Positions 26,129 through 34,314 of a stretch of DNA of 64,000 bases are shown here, piece by piece. Numbering within the stretch: the first letter of the stretch is position 1; every line of letters begins with the position of its first letter. The notes under the pieces are model-generated. The model did no database searches, was not told the origin of the DNA, and saw only the letters and a program-made list of their open reading frames with translations. Made by a program: the position numbers and the translations under genes. Source of the DNA: Kitasatospora fiedleri (GTDB taxonomy: Bacteria > Actinomycetota > Actinomycetes > Streptomycetales > Streptomycetaceae); contig NZ_OX419519.1 in assembly GCF_948472415.1 (NCBI RefSeq), forward strand, positions 6,787,001 through 6,851,000, read 5' to 3'.

Positions 26129-26185
26129 TTGACAACCTACCGCCACCAATTTACCTTCATGGTGTAATTACTTCACCATGGAGGT
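26129..26185 (+). promoter_or_regulatory. Efflux-gene promoter with MarR-type operator
   Basis: A consensus TTGACA (26129-26134) lies 17 bp from TACCTT (26152-26157). An inverted repeat, ACCTTCATGGTG at 26153-26164 and CACCATGGAGGT at 26174-26185, matches at 11 of 12 positions around a 9-bp AT-rich centre. It covers the -10 element and the ribosome site, so a bound regulator would block transcription. The base composition (TAATTACTT centre) is strikingly AT-rich for this DNA. Confidence 0.75.
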
Positions 26186-26192
26186 ATCTGGC

Positions 26193-27710
26193 ATGCGCGA
26201 CCCGTCCCCGACCACCCGCCAGAGCGGCGGCCAGGCCGCCGAGCCCTACCGGTGGCGGTGGCTGATCCTGGTCGCGATGCTCGTCGCCGAGATCATGGAC
26301 CTCCTGGACGCCTCGATCGTCAACGTCGCCGGACCGGCCCTGGAGGACGCCCTCGGCGCCACCTCCGCCGGCCTCCAGTGGGTGATCGGCGGCTACGCCC
26401 TCACCCTGGGCGCCGGGCTGGTGCTCGGCGGCCGGCTCGGCGACCGCCACGGCCGCCGCCGGATGTTCCTGATCGGCCTGGCCGCGTTCACCGCCACCTC
26501 GCTGCTGTGCGCCCTCGCGCCCACCATCGAGACGCTGATCGTCTTCCGACTGCTCCAGGGCACCGCCGGGGCGATGCTCCTGCCCCAGGGCCTCGGCCTG
26601 CTGCGGGAGAACTTCTCCGGGCCCGAACTCACCAAGGTCTTCGCGGTCTTCGGCCCCGTCCTCGGCCTGGGCGGCATCATCGGCCCCGTGCTCGGCGGCT
26701 TCCTCGTCGAGGGCGACTTCTTCGGCCTGGGCTGGCGCTCGGTCTTCCTGATCAACCTGCCCGTCGGCGTCGCGGCCCTGGTCATCGCCGCCAGGTTCGT
26801 GCCCAGGAAACCCGGCGACCGCACCGTCCGGGTCGACGTGACCGGCGCCGCCCTGGTCGCGGCCTCCTGCGCGCTGCTGGTGCTCCCGCTGAACCAGGGA
26901 CAGGAGGACGGCCGGCCGCTGTGGACCTGGCTGTGCACGGCCGCCTCGGTGGCCGGGTTCGCCCTGTTCGCCGTCCAGCAGCGGCGCACCGCCGCCGCGG
27001 GCCGCGAGCCGCTGGTCACCCCCGGCCTGCTCCGCAAGCCCGCCTTCACCGTCGGACTCGGCGGCATCGCCCTGTTCTTCGGCGGACTGGTCGGCGCCCA
27101 GCTCGTCCTGACCCTGTTCCTCCAGCTCGGCCGGCACTTCACCGCCGGGGAGGCGGGGCTCGGCAACCTGCCGCTCGCCGTCGGCACGGCCATCGGCGGA
27201 GCCGTCAGCGGCGCGTTCCTCGCCGACCGGATCGGCCGCAAGGTGCTCCAGCTCGGCCCGCTGGTCCAGCTGGCCGGTGCGGCCGTGCTCTGGTTCGAAC
27301 TGGACCGCCTCACCCCGGACTCGTTCTCGATCCGGGACATCACCCCCGGCGTGGCCCTGGCGGGCATCGGAGCGGGCATGGTGATCGCCGCCCTGTTCAG
27401 CTTCATCCTCGCCGCGGTCGACGACGACGAGATCGGCTCCGCCTCCGGCGTCCTGTCCGCCGTCCAGGCCCTCGGCGGCTCCATCGGCGTCGCGGTCTTC
27501 GGCTCGGTCTTCTTCGCCCCGGCCAGGACCGGCGACTTCGTCGGCGGATTCCACCGCGCCCTGATCGTCCAGGCCGTCCTGCTGGCGGCGTTCCTGGCCA
27601 TCACCTTCCTCCTGCCCCGCAAGGGCCGCCCCGACGACGAACAGCACGGCGTCGACACCGCACCCCACGCCGGTACCGACGCCGATCCGGAGCGGCACCT
27701 CGCGGTGTGA
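26193..27710 (+). CDS. MFS transporter, DHA2 (14-helix) drug efflux family
   Basis: A 505-residue antiporter with about 14 hydrophobic segments. The DHA2 motifs are visible: LDASIVNVAGPALEDALGA (motif D1), GGRLGDRHGRRRMFLIG (motif A) and GPVLGGFLVEG-type motif C. The chosen ATG at 26193 follows GGAGG by eight bases; the upstream ATG at 26178 overlaps the operator and lacks its own ribosome site. It should pump drugs or the cluster product out using proton force. It is probably controlled by the divergent MarR regulator. Confidence 0.9.
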   Translation: MRDPSPTTRQSGGQAAEPYRWRWLILVAMLVAEIMDLLDASIVNVAGPALEDALGATSAGLQWVIGGYALTLGAGLVLGGRLGDRHGRRRMFLIGLAAFTATSLLCALAPTIETLIVFRLLQGTAGAMLLPQGLGLLRENFSGPELTKVFAVFGPVLGLGGIIGPVLGGFLVEGDFFGLGWRSVFLINLPVGVAALVIAARFVPRKPGDRTVRVDVTGAALVAASCALLVLPLNQGQEDGRPLWTWLCTAASVAGFALFAVQQRRTAAAGREPLVTPGLLRKPAFTVGLGGIALFFGGLVGAQLVLTLFLQLGRHFTAGEAGLGNLPLAVGTAIGGAVSGAFLADRIGRKVLQLGPLVQLAGAAVLWFELDRLTPDSFSIRDITPGVALAGIGAGMVIAALFSFILAAVDDDEIGSASGVLSAVQALGGSIGVAVFGSVFFAPARTGDFVGGFHRALIVQAVLLAAFLAITFLLPRKGRPDDEQHGVDTAPHAGTDADPERHLAV

Positions 27711-27935
27711 GGCCCGCCCGGGTCGCCCCGGCTGAACCCGCCCGGGCGACGGTCGTCCGCGAGCCGCCCGGAGGCCGCGCCGGTCCCACGTGGCTCGGGC
27801 TTCACGGTGCCCGCCCGCCGGGTTGCGGACCGGCCGGTTCCGTGCGGGGCGCTACGGATGCGTCCGCCCGGCGACGCGCCGACCATGGACGGAGATCCCG
27901 CACCTGTCCGAAGGTGCGGCCGCAGGAGGTGAGAC
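27711..27935. other. Intergenic, no gene seen
   Basis: A 225-bp GC-rich gap between the efflux and aquaporin genes. No open frame with coding signs and no clear hairpin was found. The aquaporin ribosome site AGGAGGTGA lies at its end (about 27924-27932). Confidence 0.5.
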
Positions 27936-28631
27936 ATGAGTAGGCGGGCAGTCATCTGTGAGTTCCTGGGCACGCTGCTGTTGGTGCTCTTCGCGGTCGG
28001 CGCCGCGGTCCTGGCCGCGAAGAGCATCGGCGACCTGGGCGTGGCGCTGGCATTCGGCTTCACCCTGCTGGCCCTGGCCTACGCGCTGGGCCCGATCTCG
28101 GGTTGCCACGTCAACCCGGCGGTCACCCTCGGGTTCCTGCTGGCCCGGCGGATCGACGTCCGCACGGCCGCCGCGTACTGGGTGGCGCAGTTCGCGGGCG
28201 GCATCGCGGGTGCCGCGCTGGTCTTCTGGCTGGCCAAGACCGTGCCGGGGGTGCAGACGCACGGGAAGATGGGCAGCAACGGCTGGGGCTCGCGCTCCGA
28301 GGTCGGCATCAGCGGTGGAGGTGCGTTCCTGGCCGAGGTCCTGCTGACGTTCCTGCTGGTCTTCGTGGTCCTCGCGGTCACCCACCGGCTCGCGGTCACC
28401 GGCTTCGACGGGCTGCCGATCGGCATCGCCCTGGCGACGATCCACCTGATCGGCATCCCGCTGACCGGCACCTCCGTCAACCCGGCCCGGAGCCTGGGCC
28501 CGGCCCTGTTCGCGGGCGGTCCGGCGCTGTCCCAGCTGTGGCTGTTCATCGTCGCCCCGCTGGTGGGCGGCGTCCTCGCGGCCGGTGCCCACCTCGTCAC
28601 CCATCCCCAGCCCAACACCGCCGCTTCCTGA
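27936..28631 (+). CDS. aqpZ: Aquaporin Z-type water channel
   Basis: A 231-residue MIP-family channel with six membrane segments. Both NPA boxes are intact: GCHVNPAVTLGF and GTSVNPARSLGPALF. The second-helix/selectivity residues and length fit water-selective AqpZ more than glycerol facilitators. ATG at 27936 follows a strong AGGAGGTGA ribosome site. It has its own terminator and no link to the cluster. Confidence 0.93.
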   Translation: MSRRAVICEFLGTLLLVLFAVGAAVLAAKSIGDLGVALAFGFTLLALAYALGPISGCHVNPAVTLGFLLARRIDVRTAAAYWVAQFAGGIAGAALVFWLAKTVPGVQTHGKMGSNGWGSRSEVGISGGGAFLAEVLLTFLLVFVVLAVTHRLAVTGFDGLPIGIALATIHLIGIPLTGTSVNPARSLGPALFAGGPALSQLWLFIVAPLVGGVLAAGAHLVTHPQPNTAAS

Positions 28632-28646
28632 CGGCACCCCGGCCCC

Positions 28647-28680
28647 GTCGGCCCTCCCGCCACCCGGCGGGAGGGCCGAC
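28647..28680 (+). terminator. Hairpin terminator after aquaporin
   Basis: A perfect 15-bp stem (GTCGGCCCTCCCGCC at 28647-28661 with 28666-28680) around a four-base loop, 16 bp after the aquaporin stop. Confidence 0.85.
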
Positions 28681-28776
28681 TCCGTGCCGCCCGCCCGGGC
28701 GCGTCGGACGGGAGGCCCGCCCCCTGCGGTGAGGATGGTCAGCGGCCCCCGATCCCCCCTCACGCCGGAGCGCACC

Positions 28777-29730
28777 ATGGAGCTGTTCCCGCCCCTGCCC
28801 CTGGAGTCCTGGCGGGACACCAAGGAGACACTGCACCGCTTCACCCAGGTCATCGGCAAGATCCGCCTGGCCGGCAGCCCCCGCCGCAACCACTGGTGGA
28901 ACGTCCCCTTCCACCTGACCGGACGCGGCATCACCACCCGCCCCACCGGCCCCACCCGGGGCGGCGACGCCTTCACCATCGACTTCGACTTCACCGACCA
29001 CCGCCTGTACGTCCGCACCCTCGACGGCGCCGAGGACTCCTTCCCGCTGACCGGCCGCTCCGTCGCCGACTTCTACCGCGACACCCTGCGCGCCCTCGTC
29101 CACCTCGACATCGACGTGCTCCCCGACCACCCCTACCCCTACGACCTGCCCGACGCGCACCGCCCGTTCGCCGACGACCACGAGCACCGCAGCTACGACC
29201 CGGCCGCCGTCACCACCTACTGGCACGTCCTCAGCCAGGTCGCCCTGCTGCTGGAGGAGTACGCCGCCGGGTACGCGGGCAAGACCAGCCCCGTCCACCA
29301 CTTCTGGCACACCTTCGACCTCGCCGTCACCCGCTTCTCCGACCGCGAGATCGCCCAGCCCGCCGCCGACAGCGTCACCCGCGAGGCGTACTCCCGCGAG
29401 GTGATCAGCGCCGGCTTCTGGTTCGGCGACGCCGACGTGCCCGCCCCCGCCTTCTACTCCTACACCGCCCTCGAACCCGCCGGCCTGGACGCCCGCCCGC
29501 TGCACCCCGCCGCCGCCCGCTGGGCCCCGAACCGGGGCGGCCACCTCGCCCTGCTGATGTACGACGAGGTGCGCACCGCCGACGACCCGTGGACCACCGC
29601 CCGGCAGTTCCTCGACTCCGCCTACCGCGCCGGAGCCGACCTGGCCGGCTGGGGACGCGCCCGCGAGTGCCCCGGCGGGATCACCGACACCGAACTGCGC
29701 ACGCTGCCCGACGGGGCCGAACGTCAGTAG
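28777..29730 (+). CDS. DUF5996 family protein
   Basis: A 317-residue cytosolic protein typical of actinobacterial DUF5996 proteins: ending regions WWNVPFHLTGRGITTRP, HFWHTFDLAVTRFSDREIA, REVISAGFWFGDADVPAPAF and FYSYTALEPAGL. No function is established. The ATG at 28777 is chosen because GGAG lies seven bases upstream; the open frame extends further but that part is Pro-rich and overlaps the terminator. Its stop overlaps by seven bases the end of the convergent membrane glycosyltransferase. Confidence 0.8.
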   Translation: MELFPPLPLESWRDTKETLHRFTQVIGKIRLAGSPRRNHWWNVPFHLTGRGITTRPTGPTRGGDAFTIDFDFTDHRLYVRTLDGAEDSFPLTGRSVADFYRDTLRALVHLDIDVLPDHPYPYDLPDAHRPFADDHEHRSYDPAAVTTYWHVLSQVALLLEEYAAGYAGKTSPVHHFWHTFDLAVTRFSDREIAQPAADSVTREAYSREVISAGFWFGDADVPAPAFYSYTALEPAGLDARPLHPAAARWAPNRGGHLALLMYDEVRTADDPWTTARQFLDSAYRAGADLAGWGRARECPGGITDTELRTLPDGAERQ

Positions 29731-31256
29731 AAGTGCCGCAACCGGGGCCACAGCCGCGACCACGGGGCGACCGTCCCCGCACAGAGCAGCACCGGCGCGT
29801 GCTGCTCCTCGTTCGCCACACCCCGGCCGTTGTCCACCTCGGCGACCCGCCGGCACCCGGTGAAGGCCCGCTCGACCTCCGGGTACGGCGCCGGGTGGAC
29901 CACCAGCACGGGGCCGGTCGCCGAGTCCGGCGGCGGGCCCCAGTCGTAGAAGGACATGTGGCCCGAGTACACGGCGGGCAGGCCGTAGCCGCCCCCGTAG
30001 CGCACCAGCGCCCCCGCCTCGCCGTAGTCGGCGGCGAACACCACCGCCCGCCCGCGCTGCTCCGGCGGGACCCGCGCCCACCCTGCGGCGACCGCCGCCG
30101 TCAGCTCGGGCCAGCCCACCTGCTCGGCCGACTCCGGGTAGAGCCAGGAGACGGCCGACAGCCGGTCGGCGGGCAGCACCGGCAGCGTGATCAGCGAGTT
30201 GAGCAGCGCGGCCACCAGCAGCAGCCCCACCGTCCGGACCCGGTCGCGCCGCGTCCCGCCTCCGGTCCCGTCCCCGCCCTCCTCGGGCGGGCGTCCCCAC
30301 AGCCGCTCCGCGAACGGACCGCACCCGGCCGCCAGCACCAGCAGCAGCGGCGGCAGCGCGTAGTACGGCTTGCCGCCGAGGGCCAGCACCAGCCCGCACA
30401 GCGCCAGGTACGCGTACCCCCACGGCCTGGCCCAGCGCACCCGCCGGTCCTCGCGCAGGCGGCGGAACCCGGCCAGCCAGATCGGGACCAGCACGGGGGA
30501 GAGGTAGACCAGCTGCATCGGGACGAAGGTCAACCGGCTGGTCAGCCCGTCCTGGCCGCTGATCCCCGAGGCGACGGTGAGCTGCGGCCAGCCGTGCACC
30601 GCCTGCCAGGACAGGTTCGGCGCCGCCACCAGCAGCGCCAGCAGCGCCCCCGCCGGCAGCCACCAGCCGCGCAGCACCGCCCGCGGGCCGGGAGCAGTGC
30701 CGCCACCGGGGCCGCAGCAGGCGATGGCGGGCAGCAGGACGAGCGCGAACAGCAGCACCAGGTCCTTGTTCAGCAGGGCGACTCCGGCCGCCGCGCCGAT
30801 CGCCAACCACCAGCGGCGCTCCCCGGTGCGCAGCAGGCGTAGCACCAGGACGCCGAGCAGCGTCCAGACGAACAGGTCGAAGCTCGCCGTGCTCAGCACG
30901 TGCCCGAGGGCCAGCACCATCGCGGAGACCGCCGCCCCCGCCGCCGCCAACACCTGCCCGGCCCGGCGCGCCCCCAACTCCCTTGCGGCGAAGGCCGTCA
31001 GCACGATCGTCGCCGCGCACAGCAGCACCGCGACCATCCGCAGCCCGGCCGGGCCGTCACCGAACACCGCCGTGGACAGCCGGGCCAACAGCGGTGTCAG
31101 CGGCGGCTGGTCGACGTACCCCCAGGCCAAGTGCCGCCCCGCCGCCAGGAAGTACAACTCGTCCCGGTGGAACCCGTACCGTCCGGCCAGCGCCGCCTGC
31201 ACCGCCACGACCGCGCCCGCGATCCCGAGCACCGGACCGACCGCGAAGCGCGCCAA
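29724..31256 (-). CDS. GT39/PMT-family membrane glycosyltransferase (ArnT-like)
   Basis: A 510-residue polytopic protein with about 11-12 membrane segments and a periplasmic-side C-terminal domain. The conserved acidic pair of GT-C enzymes is in YGFHRDELYFLAAGRHLAWG, followed by YVDQPPLTPLLARL, typical of the GT39 'DUF2142/PMT_2' group that takes sugars from polyprenyl phosphates. The substrate is unknown. Start is TTG 31256 with GGGGGAGAG upstream; the first segment begins directly after it. Convergent with the DUF5996 gene. Confidence 0.83.
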   Translation of the reverse strand: MARFAVGPVLGIAGAVVAVQAALAGRYGFHRDELYFLAAGRHLAWGYVDQPPLTPLLARLSTAVFGDGPAGLRMVAVLLCAATIVLTAFAARELGARRAGQVLAAAGAAVSAMVLALGHVLSTASFDLFVWTLLGVLVLRLLRTGERRWWLAIGAAAGVALLNKDLVLLFALVLLPAIACCGPGGGTAPGPRAVLRGWWLPAGALLALLVAAPNLSWQAVHGWPQLTVASGISGQDGLTSRLTFVPMQLVYLSPVLVPIWLAGFRRLREDRRVRWARPWGYAYLALCGLVLALGGKPYYALPPLLLVLAAGCGPFAERLWGRPPEEGGDGTGGGTRRDRVRTVGLLLVAALLNSLITLPVLPADRLSAVSWLYPESAEQVGWPELTAAVAAGWARVPPEQRGRAVVFAADYGEAGALVRYGGGYGLPAVYSGHMSFYDWGPPPDSATGPVLVVHPAPYPEVERAFTGCRRVAEVDNGRGVANEEQHAPVLLCAGTVAPWSRLWPRLRHFY

Positions 31257-31577
31257 GCCCGTTGCGCTCTCCCCCAGCTGTCCCGAGCCGTCGGCCGGAG
31301 CCGACCCGTCCCCCGCGTACCCATGCCGCGAGCCTGGCAGAACGGACCCGGCCCGCCCACCCGGGAGAACCCGGAGACCGCCCCGGGAAAACCCTGATGA
31401 TCGGGAACCCGGCGCGGGTCCTGGAACGACCGGTGCCAGGAAGGACCGTCCGCGGCGATCCCCGGAACCCCGGCCGGCGGCGCGGGGGTTCCGCGCGATA
31501 CGGCGGCGTTACGCGGCTGCGCCAGCATGGTCGGCGTTCGATCGATCATCAACGATCCACCTCAGACAGGGTTCCGC
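31257..31577. other. Intergenic region upstream of secreted-protein gene
   Basis: About 320 bp separating divergent genes. It must hold promoters both ways. No consensus promoter, repeat or small gene was recognised; a palindromic TCGATCGA lies near 31540. Confidence 0.4.
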
Positions 31578-32036
31578 ATGCACGTCCTCCGCCGAGTCCT
31601 CGCCGTGGTCGCCAGTGTGGCGCTGCTCGCCGGCGTCAGCCTGTTCGCGTCCTCCGCCGCGCAGGCCGCCACCTCCTGCTCCGGCACCGTCACGTACGAC
31701 CAGACCGTCTCGCACGACGGCAGTGCCATCGGCGAGTTGGTCATCTACTACAACAGCAGCAACGGCGGCACCAACAGCGCCTGCTTCTACCACCGTGGAG
31801 CGTCCTACGGCGTCGCGGCGACGACCAGCGTCGAGATCTACCGGTGCCTCCAGAAGTCCGGTACGGGCGGAGGCTGCACCGTCGACGTCTCGTCGCGCGT
31901 CGACAAGGGGTCGTACGCGTACAACGCCGGACCGGTCGGCGTGACCGGCACGGCGAACTACTGCGTCTACGCCTACGGCTACGTCAACTGGGCCGGCCAC
32001 GAGTACTCCGTGTCGAGCGGGACCCGGGGCTGCTGA
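31578..32036 (+). CDS. Secreted SapA-like protein (small, Cys-containing)
   Basis: A 152-residue exported protein. The N-terminus HVLRRVLAVVASVALLAG is followed by an AAQAA signal-peptidase site, giving a mature protein of about 120 residues with six Cys. GELVIYYNSSNGGTNSACFY and GSYAYNAGPVGVTGTANYC repeat the layout of the next gene's product (TYNSSNGYNCVV, GSYAGPVYAYAAGKC), so the two look like diverged paralogues. Role unknown; may be a spore-surface or extracellular protein. ATG at 31578 has only a weak AGG ribosome site. Confidence 0.75.
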   Translation: MHVLRRVLAVVASVALLAGVSLFASSAAQAATSCSGTVTYDQTVSHDGSAIGELVIYYNSSNGGTNSACFYHRGASYGVAATTSVEIYRCLQKSGTGGGCTVDVSSRVDKGSYAYNAGPVGVTGTANYCVYAYGYVNWAGHEYSVSSGTRGC

Positions 32037-32128
32037 GCCCCACGGCCCGCCCCGACGGGCCGACCGGAGCCCGACAGATCCGCATTTCCAACCGTGCCGA
32101 ACCGCTGGGCGTTCGGCGCAAGAGAGGT

Positions 32129-32551
32129 ATGTCCGTGCGCAAGAAGATCGTCTCCGTCCTCGGTGCCCTCGCGATGGCCGGAGCCGCCACCGTGATGACC
32201 GCGCCCCAGGCCTCGGCTCTCACCGCCTCGCCGACGGAGGTCTGCGGCCCCGGCTATAAGGTCGTCGACTCCGAACAGCTCATCAACCGCACCGTGTGGG
32301 TCTACCTGACCTACAACAGCTCCAACGGCTACAACTGCGTGGTCACCATCCGTGGGAACGGGGGCGACCCGGTGCACATGTCGGCCGACCTCACGGTCCA
32401 GGGCGGCACCCAGAAGACCGACACCGGCTACTACGGGTCCTACGCCGGCCCGGTCTACGCCTACGCCGCGGGCAAGTGCGTCAAGTGGGGCGGCTGGTTC
32501 AGCGACTTCGACCAGAGCGCGTACGAGAGCCCCTGGAGCCACTGCGGCTGA
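32129..32551 (+). CDS. Spore-associated protein A (SapA)-like secreted protein
   Basis: A 140-residue protein with a signal peptide (KKIVSVLGALAMAGAATVMT, cleavage near PQASA-L). The mature part has CGPGYKVVDSEQLINRTVWV, YLTYNSSNGYNCVVTIRGNG and GKCVKWGGWF, matching SapA of streptomycete spores. SapA was found on spores; its activity is not known. ATG at 32129 follows AGAGAGG. A hairpin terminator follows. It is the second of two adjacent SapA-like genes. Confidence 0.82.
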   Translation: MSVRKKIVSVLGALAMAGAATVMTAPQASALTASPTEVCGPGYKVVDSEQLINRTVWVYLTYNSSNGYNCVVTIRGNGGDPVHMSADLTVQGGTQKTDTGYYGSYAGPVYAYAAGKCVKWGGWFSDFDQSAYESPWSHCG

Positions 32552-32566
32552 CCCGCCGACGCGGCG

Positions 32567-32622
32567 GCCCCGCCACCGGACCCGGGTCCCGCCCCCACGG
32601 CGGTCCGGCCCGGTGGCGGGGC
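32567..32622 (+). terminator. Hairpin terminator after SapA-like gene
   Basis: GCCCCGCCACCGG (32567-32579) pairs perfectly with 32610-32622 around a 30-base loop that itself can fold. It starts 15 bp after the stop codon. Confidence 0.65.
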
Positions 32623-32630
32623 TTCGGCGC

Positions 32631-33230
32631 ATGACGACGCATCGCGTCCGACACGGTCTCTGCCCGACTGATCATCTTGGAAGACGCCCTGAGGGCCGTC
32701 CCGCAAAGGCAGCCTGGCACGTGTACGAGGGCCGGAGAGACGTCACGCAGGTTGAGCTGTGGCTGGTCGACGACCACGGTGTCTCCACCCGTGTGATGAG
32801 CGGAACGCACCGGTGCCTGCTGGTTGACCGGGCCGGGGCCCACGAGGGCCACGACCCGGGCGGCCGGGGTCGGATCGACGTCCAGCTCGACGCCGATGAA
32901 ACCCCCTGCGCCCGCCACCTCGGCGACACCGTGCTCGCCGCCCGGGAGGGGTGGGAGCCGCTCACGGGACGCACCGCACTTGAGCTGGACTTCACCGCGG
33001 GGACGGTCTGTTGCGAGAGTCGGACCGGCGACCCCCGCATCACCGCCCTCGACCGGCCCGAAGACCTGGAAGATCCTCCGCGACCGCCACCTCGAAGGCA
33101 ACGGCGTCCACCACGCCGTGCGCGGCGTCGCCCACCTCCACCACCTCCTCCAGGCCGCGTGAGGCGGGCGACCACCGGGCAACGACCCGCGCCCGAGACG
33201 CCCGAAGACCAAGAACCGGCCAGCCCATAG
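32631..33230 (+). CDS. Hypothetical protein, probably truncated by an IS remnant
   Basis: The frame shows high third-position GC and a protein-like stretch: HVYEGRRDVTQVELWLVDDH, VSTRVMSGTHRCLLVDRAGA and TGRTALELDFTAGTVCCESR. I do not recognise the family. From about 33050 the DNA is a transposase remnant read in another frame, so the last 60 residues (Arg/Pro-rich) are probably not native. The start could be ATG 32631 or a later GTG. No clear ribosome site was seen. Confidence 0.4.
   Translation: MTTHRVRHGLCPTDHLGRRPEGRPAKAAWHVYEGRRDVTQVELWLVDDHGVSTRVMSGTHRCLLVDRAGAHEGHDPGGRGRIDVQLDADETPCARHLGDTVLAAREGWEPLTGRTALELDFTAGTVCCESRTGDPRITALDRPEDLEDPPRPPPRRQRRPPRRARRRPPPPPPPGRVRRATTGQRPAPETPEDQEPASP
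33055..33162 (+). pseudogene. C-terminal remnant of an IS5-like DDE transposase
   Basis: A 35-residue open stretch ending at TGA 33162 reads PKTWKILRDRHLEGNGVHHA then VRGVAHLHHLLQAA. This matches the extreme C-terminus of IS5-family DDE endonuclease transposases (KxWKILRD...GVHHAMLGIARMHNL). Nothing else of the element is visible, and no terminal repeat was found. Confidence 0.7.
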
Positions 33231-33231
33231 G

Positions 33232-34274
33232 GTGGGCGCCGTGGCAGACATCCCGAATACCCCGCACACCCCGCACACCCCGCACACCCCGCACCCGCCG
33301 TCCGGTCCCGCCGTCCCCGCCGTCCCCGCCGTCCCGTCTGCGCCGGAGCGCGGGGACGGCTCGCCGCCGCTGGACGGGCTGGTGACCGAGGGGCGGCGGG
33401 ACGGGGGTGCCGGGATCGACCTGCTGACGACGGCGGAGCTCGCTCGGGTGATGAACGCCGAGGACCGGACGGTGCCGGCCGCGGTGGCGGAGGAGCTGGA
33501 CGCGATCGCGGCGGCGGTGGACGCGATCGTGGCGCGGATGCGGCGCGGCGGACGGCTGGTGTACGCCGGGGCGGGGACGGCCGGGCGGCTGGGGGTGCTG
33601 GACGCCAGCGAGTGCCCGCCGACGTTCGGCACCGCGCCCGGCCAGGTGGTCGGGCTGATCGCGGGCGGCCCCGGCGCGATCACCGCCGCCGTCGAGGACG
33701 CCGAGGACGACCGGGCCGCCGCCCTCGCGGACCTGGACGCACTGGGCCTGACCCCGGCCGACACCGTGGTCGGCGTCTCCGCCTCCGGCCGCACCCCGTA
33801 CGCGCTGGCCGCCGTCGAGCACGCCCGGGCCCGCGGGGCGCTCACCGTCGCGCTGGCGGGCAACCGGGGCTCCGCGCTCGGAGCCGCCGCCGAGCACCGG
33901 ATCGAGGTGGTCACCGGTCCCGAACTGCTGGCCGGTTCCACCCGGTTGAAGGCCGGGACCGCGCAGAAGCTGGTGCTCAACATGGTCTCGACCCTCACCA
34001 TGGTCCGGCTCGGCAAGACCTACGGCGACCTGATGGTCGACCTCCGCGCGGGCAACGACAAGCTGCGCGCCCGCAGCCGCCGGATCACCGCCCTCGCCAC
34101 CGGGCCGAACCCGCTGCCGTGGACGCCGCGTTGGCCGCCACCGGCGGACGGGTCAAGGACGCCGTCCTGCTGCTGCTCGCCGACGTGGACCCGGCCCGCG
34201 CGGCCGAACTGCTGGAGCACAGCGGCGGACGGCTGCGCGAGGCCCTGCGCGCGGCGCTGGACCGACCGCACTGA
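33232..34274 (+). CDS. murQ: N-acetylmuramic acid 6-phosphate etherase, frameshifted
   Basis: A SIS-domain protein that cleaves the lactyl ether of MurNAc-6-phosphate in cell-wall recycling. Family blocks are LVTEGRRDGGAGIDLLTTAE, GRLVYAGAGTAGRLGVLDAS, ECPPTFGTAPGQVVGLIAGG, GVSASGRTPYALAAVEHARA and TRLKAGTAQKLVLNMVSTLT. The frame breaks near 34102; one added G gives the normal end AVDAALAATGGRVKDAVLLL and onward to TGA 34274. A Thr-Pro-His repeat leader (9-bp units, 33251-33295) precedes the domain. GTG at 33232 or 33241. Confidence 0.86.
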
Positions 34275-34314
34275 ACTGACGGCACCGCACCGACGCCACA
34301 CCACTGACGACCCG

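Noticed and set aside
32499..34016. 505-codon minus-strand open frame
   Set aside because: It runs antisense to murQ and has Ser/Ala/Pro-rich low-complexity content; murQ on the plus strand has clear family motifs.
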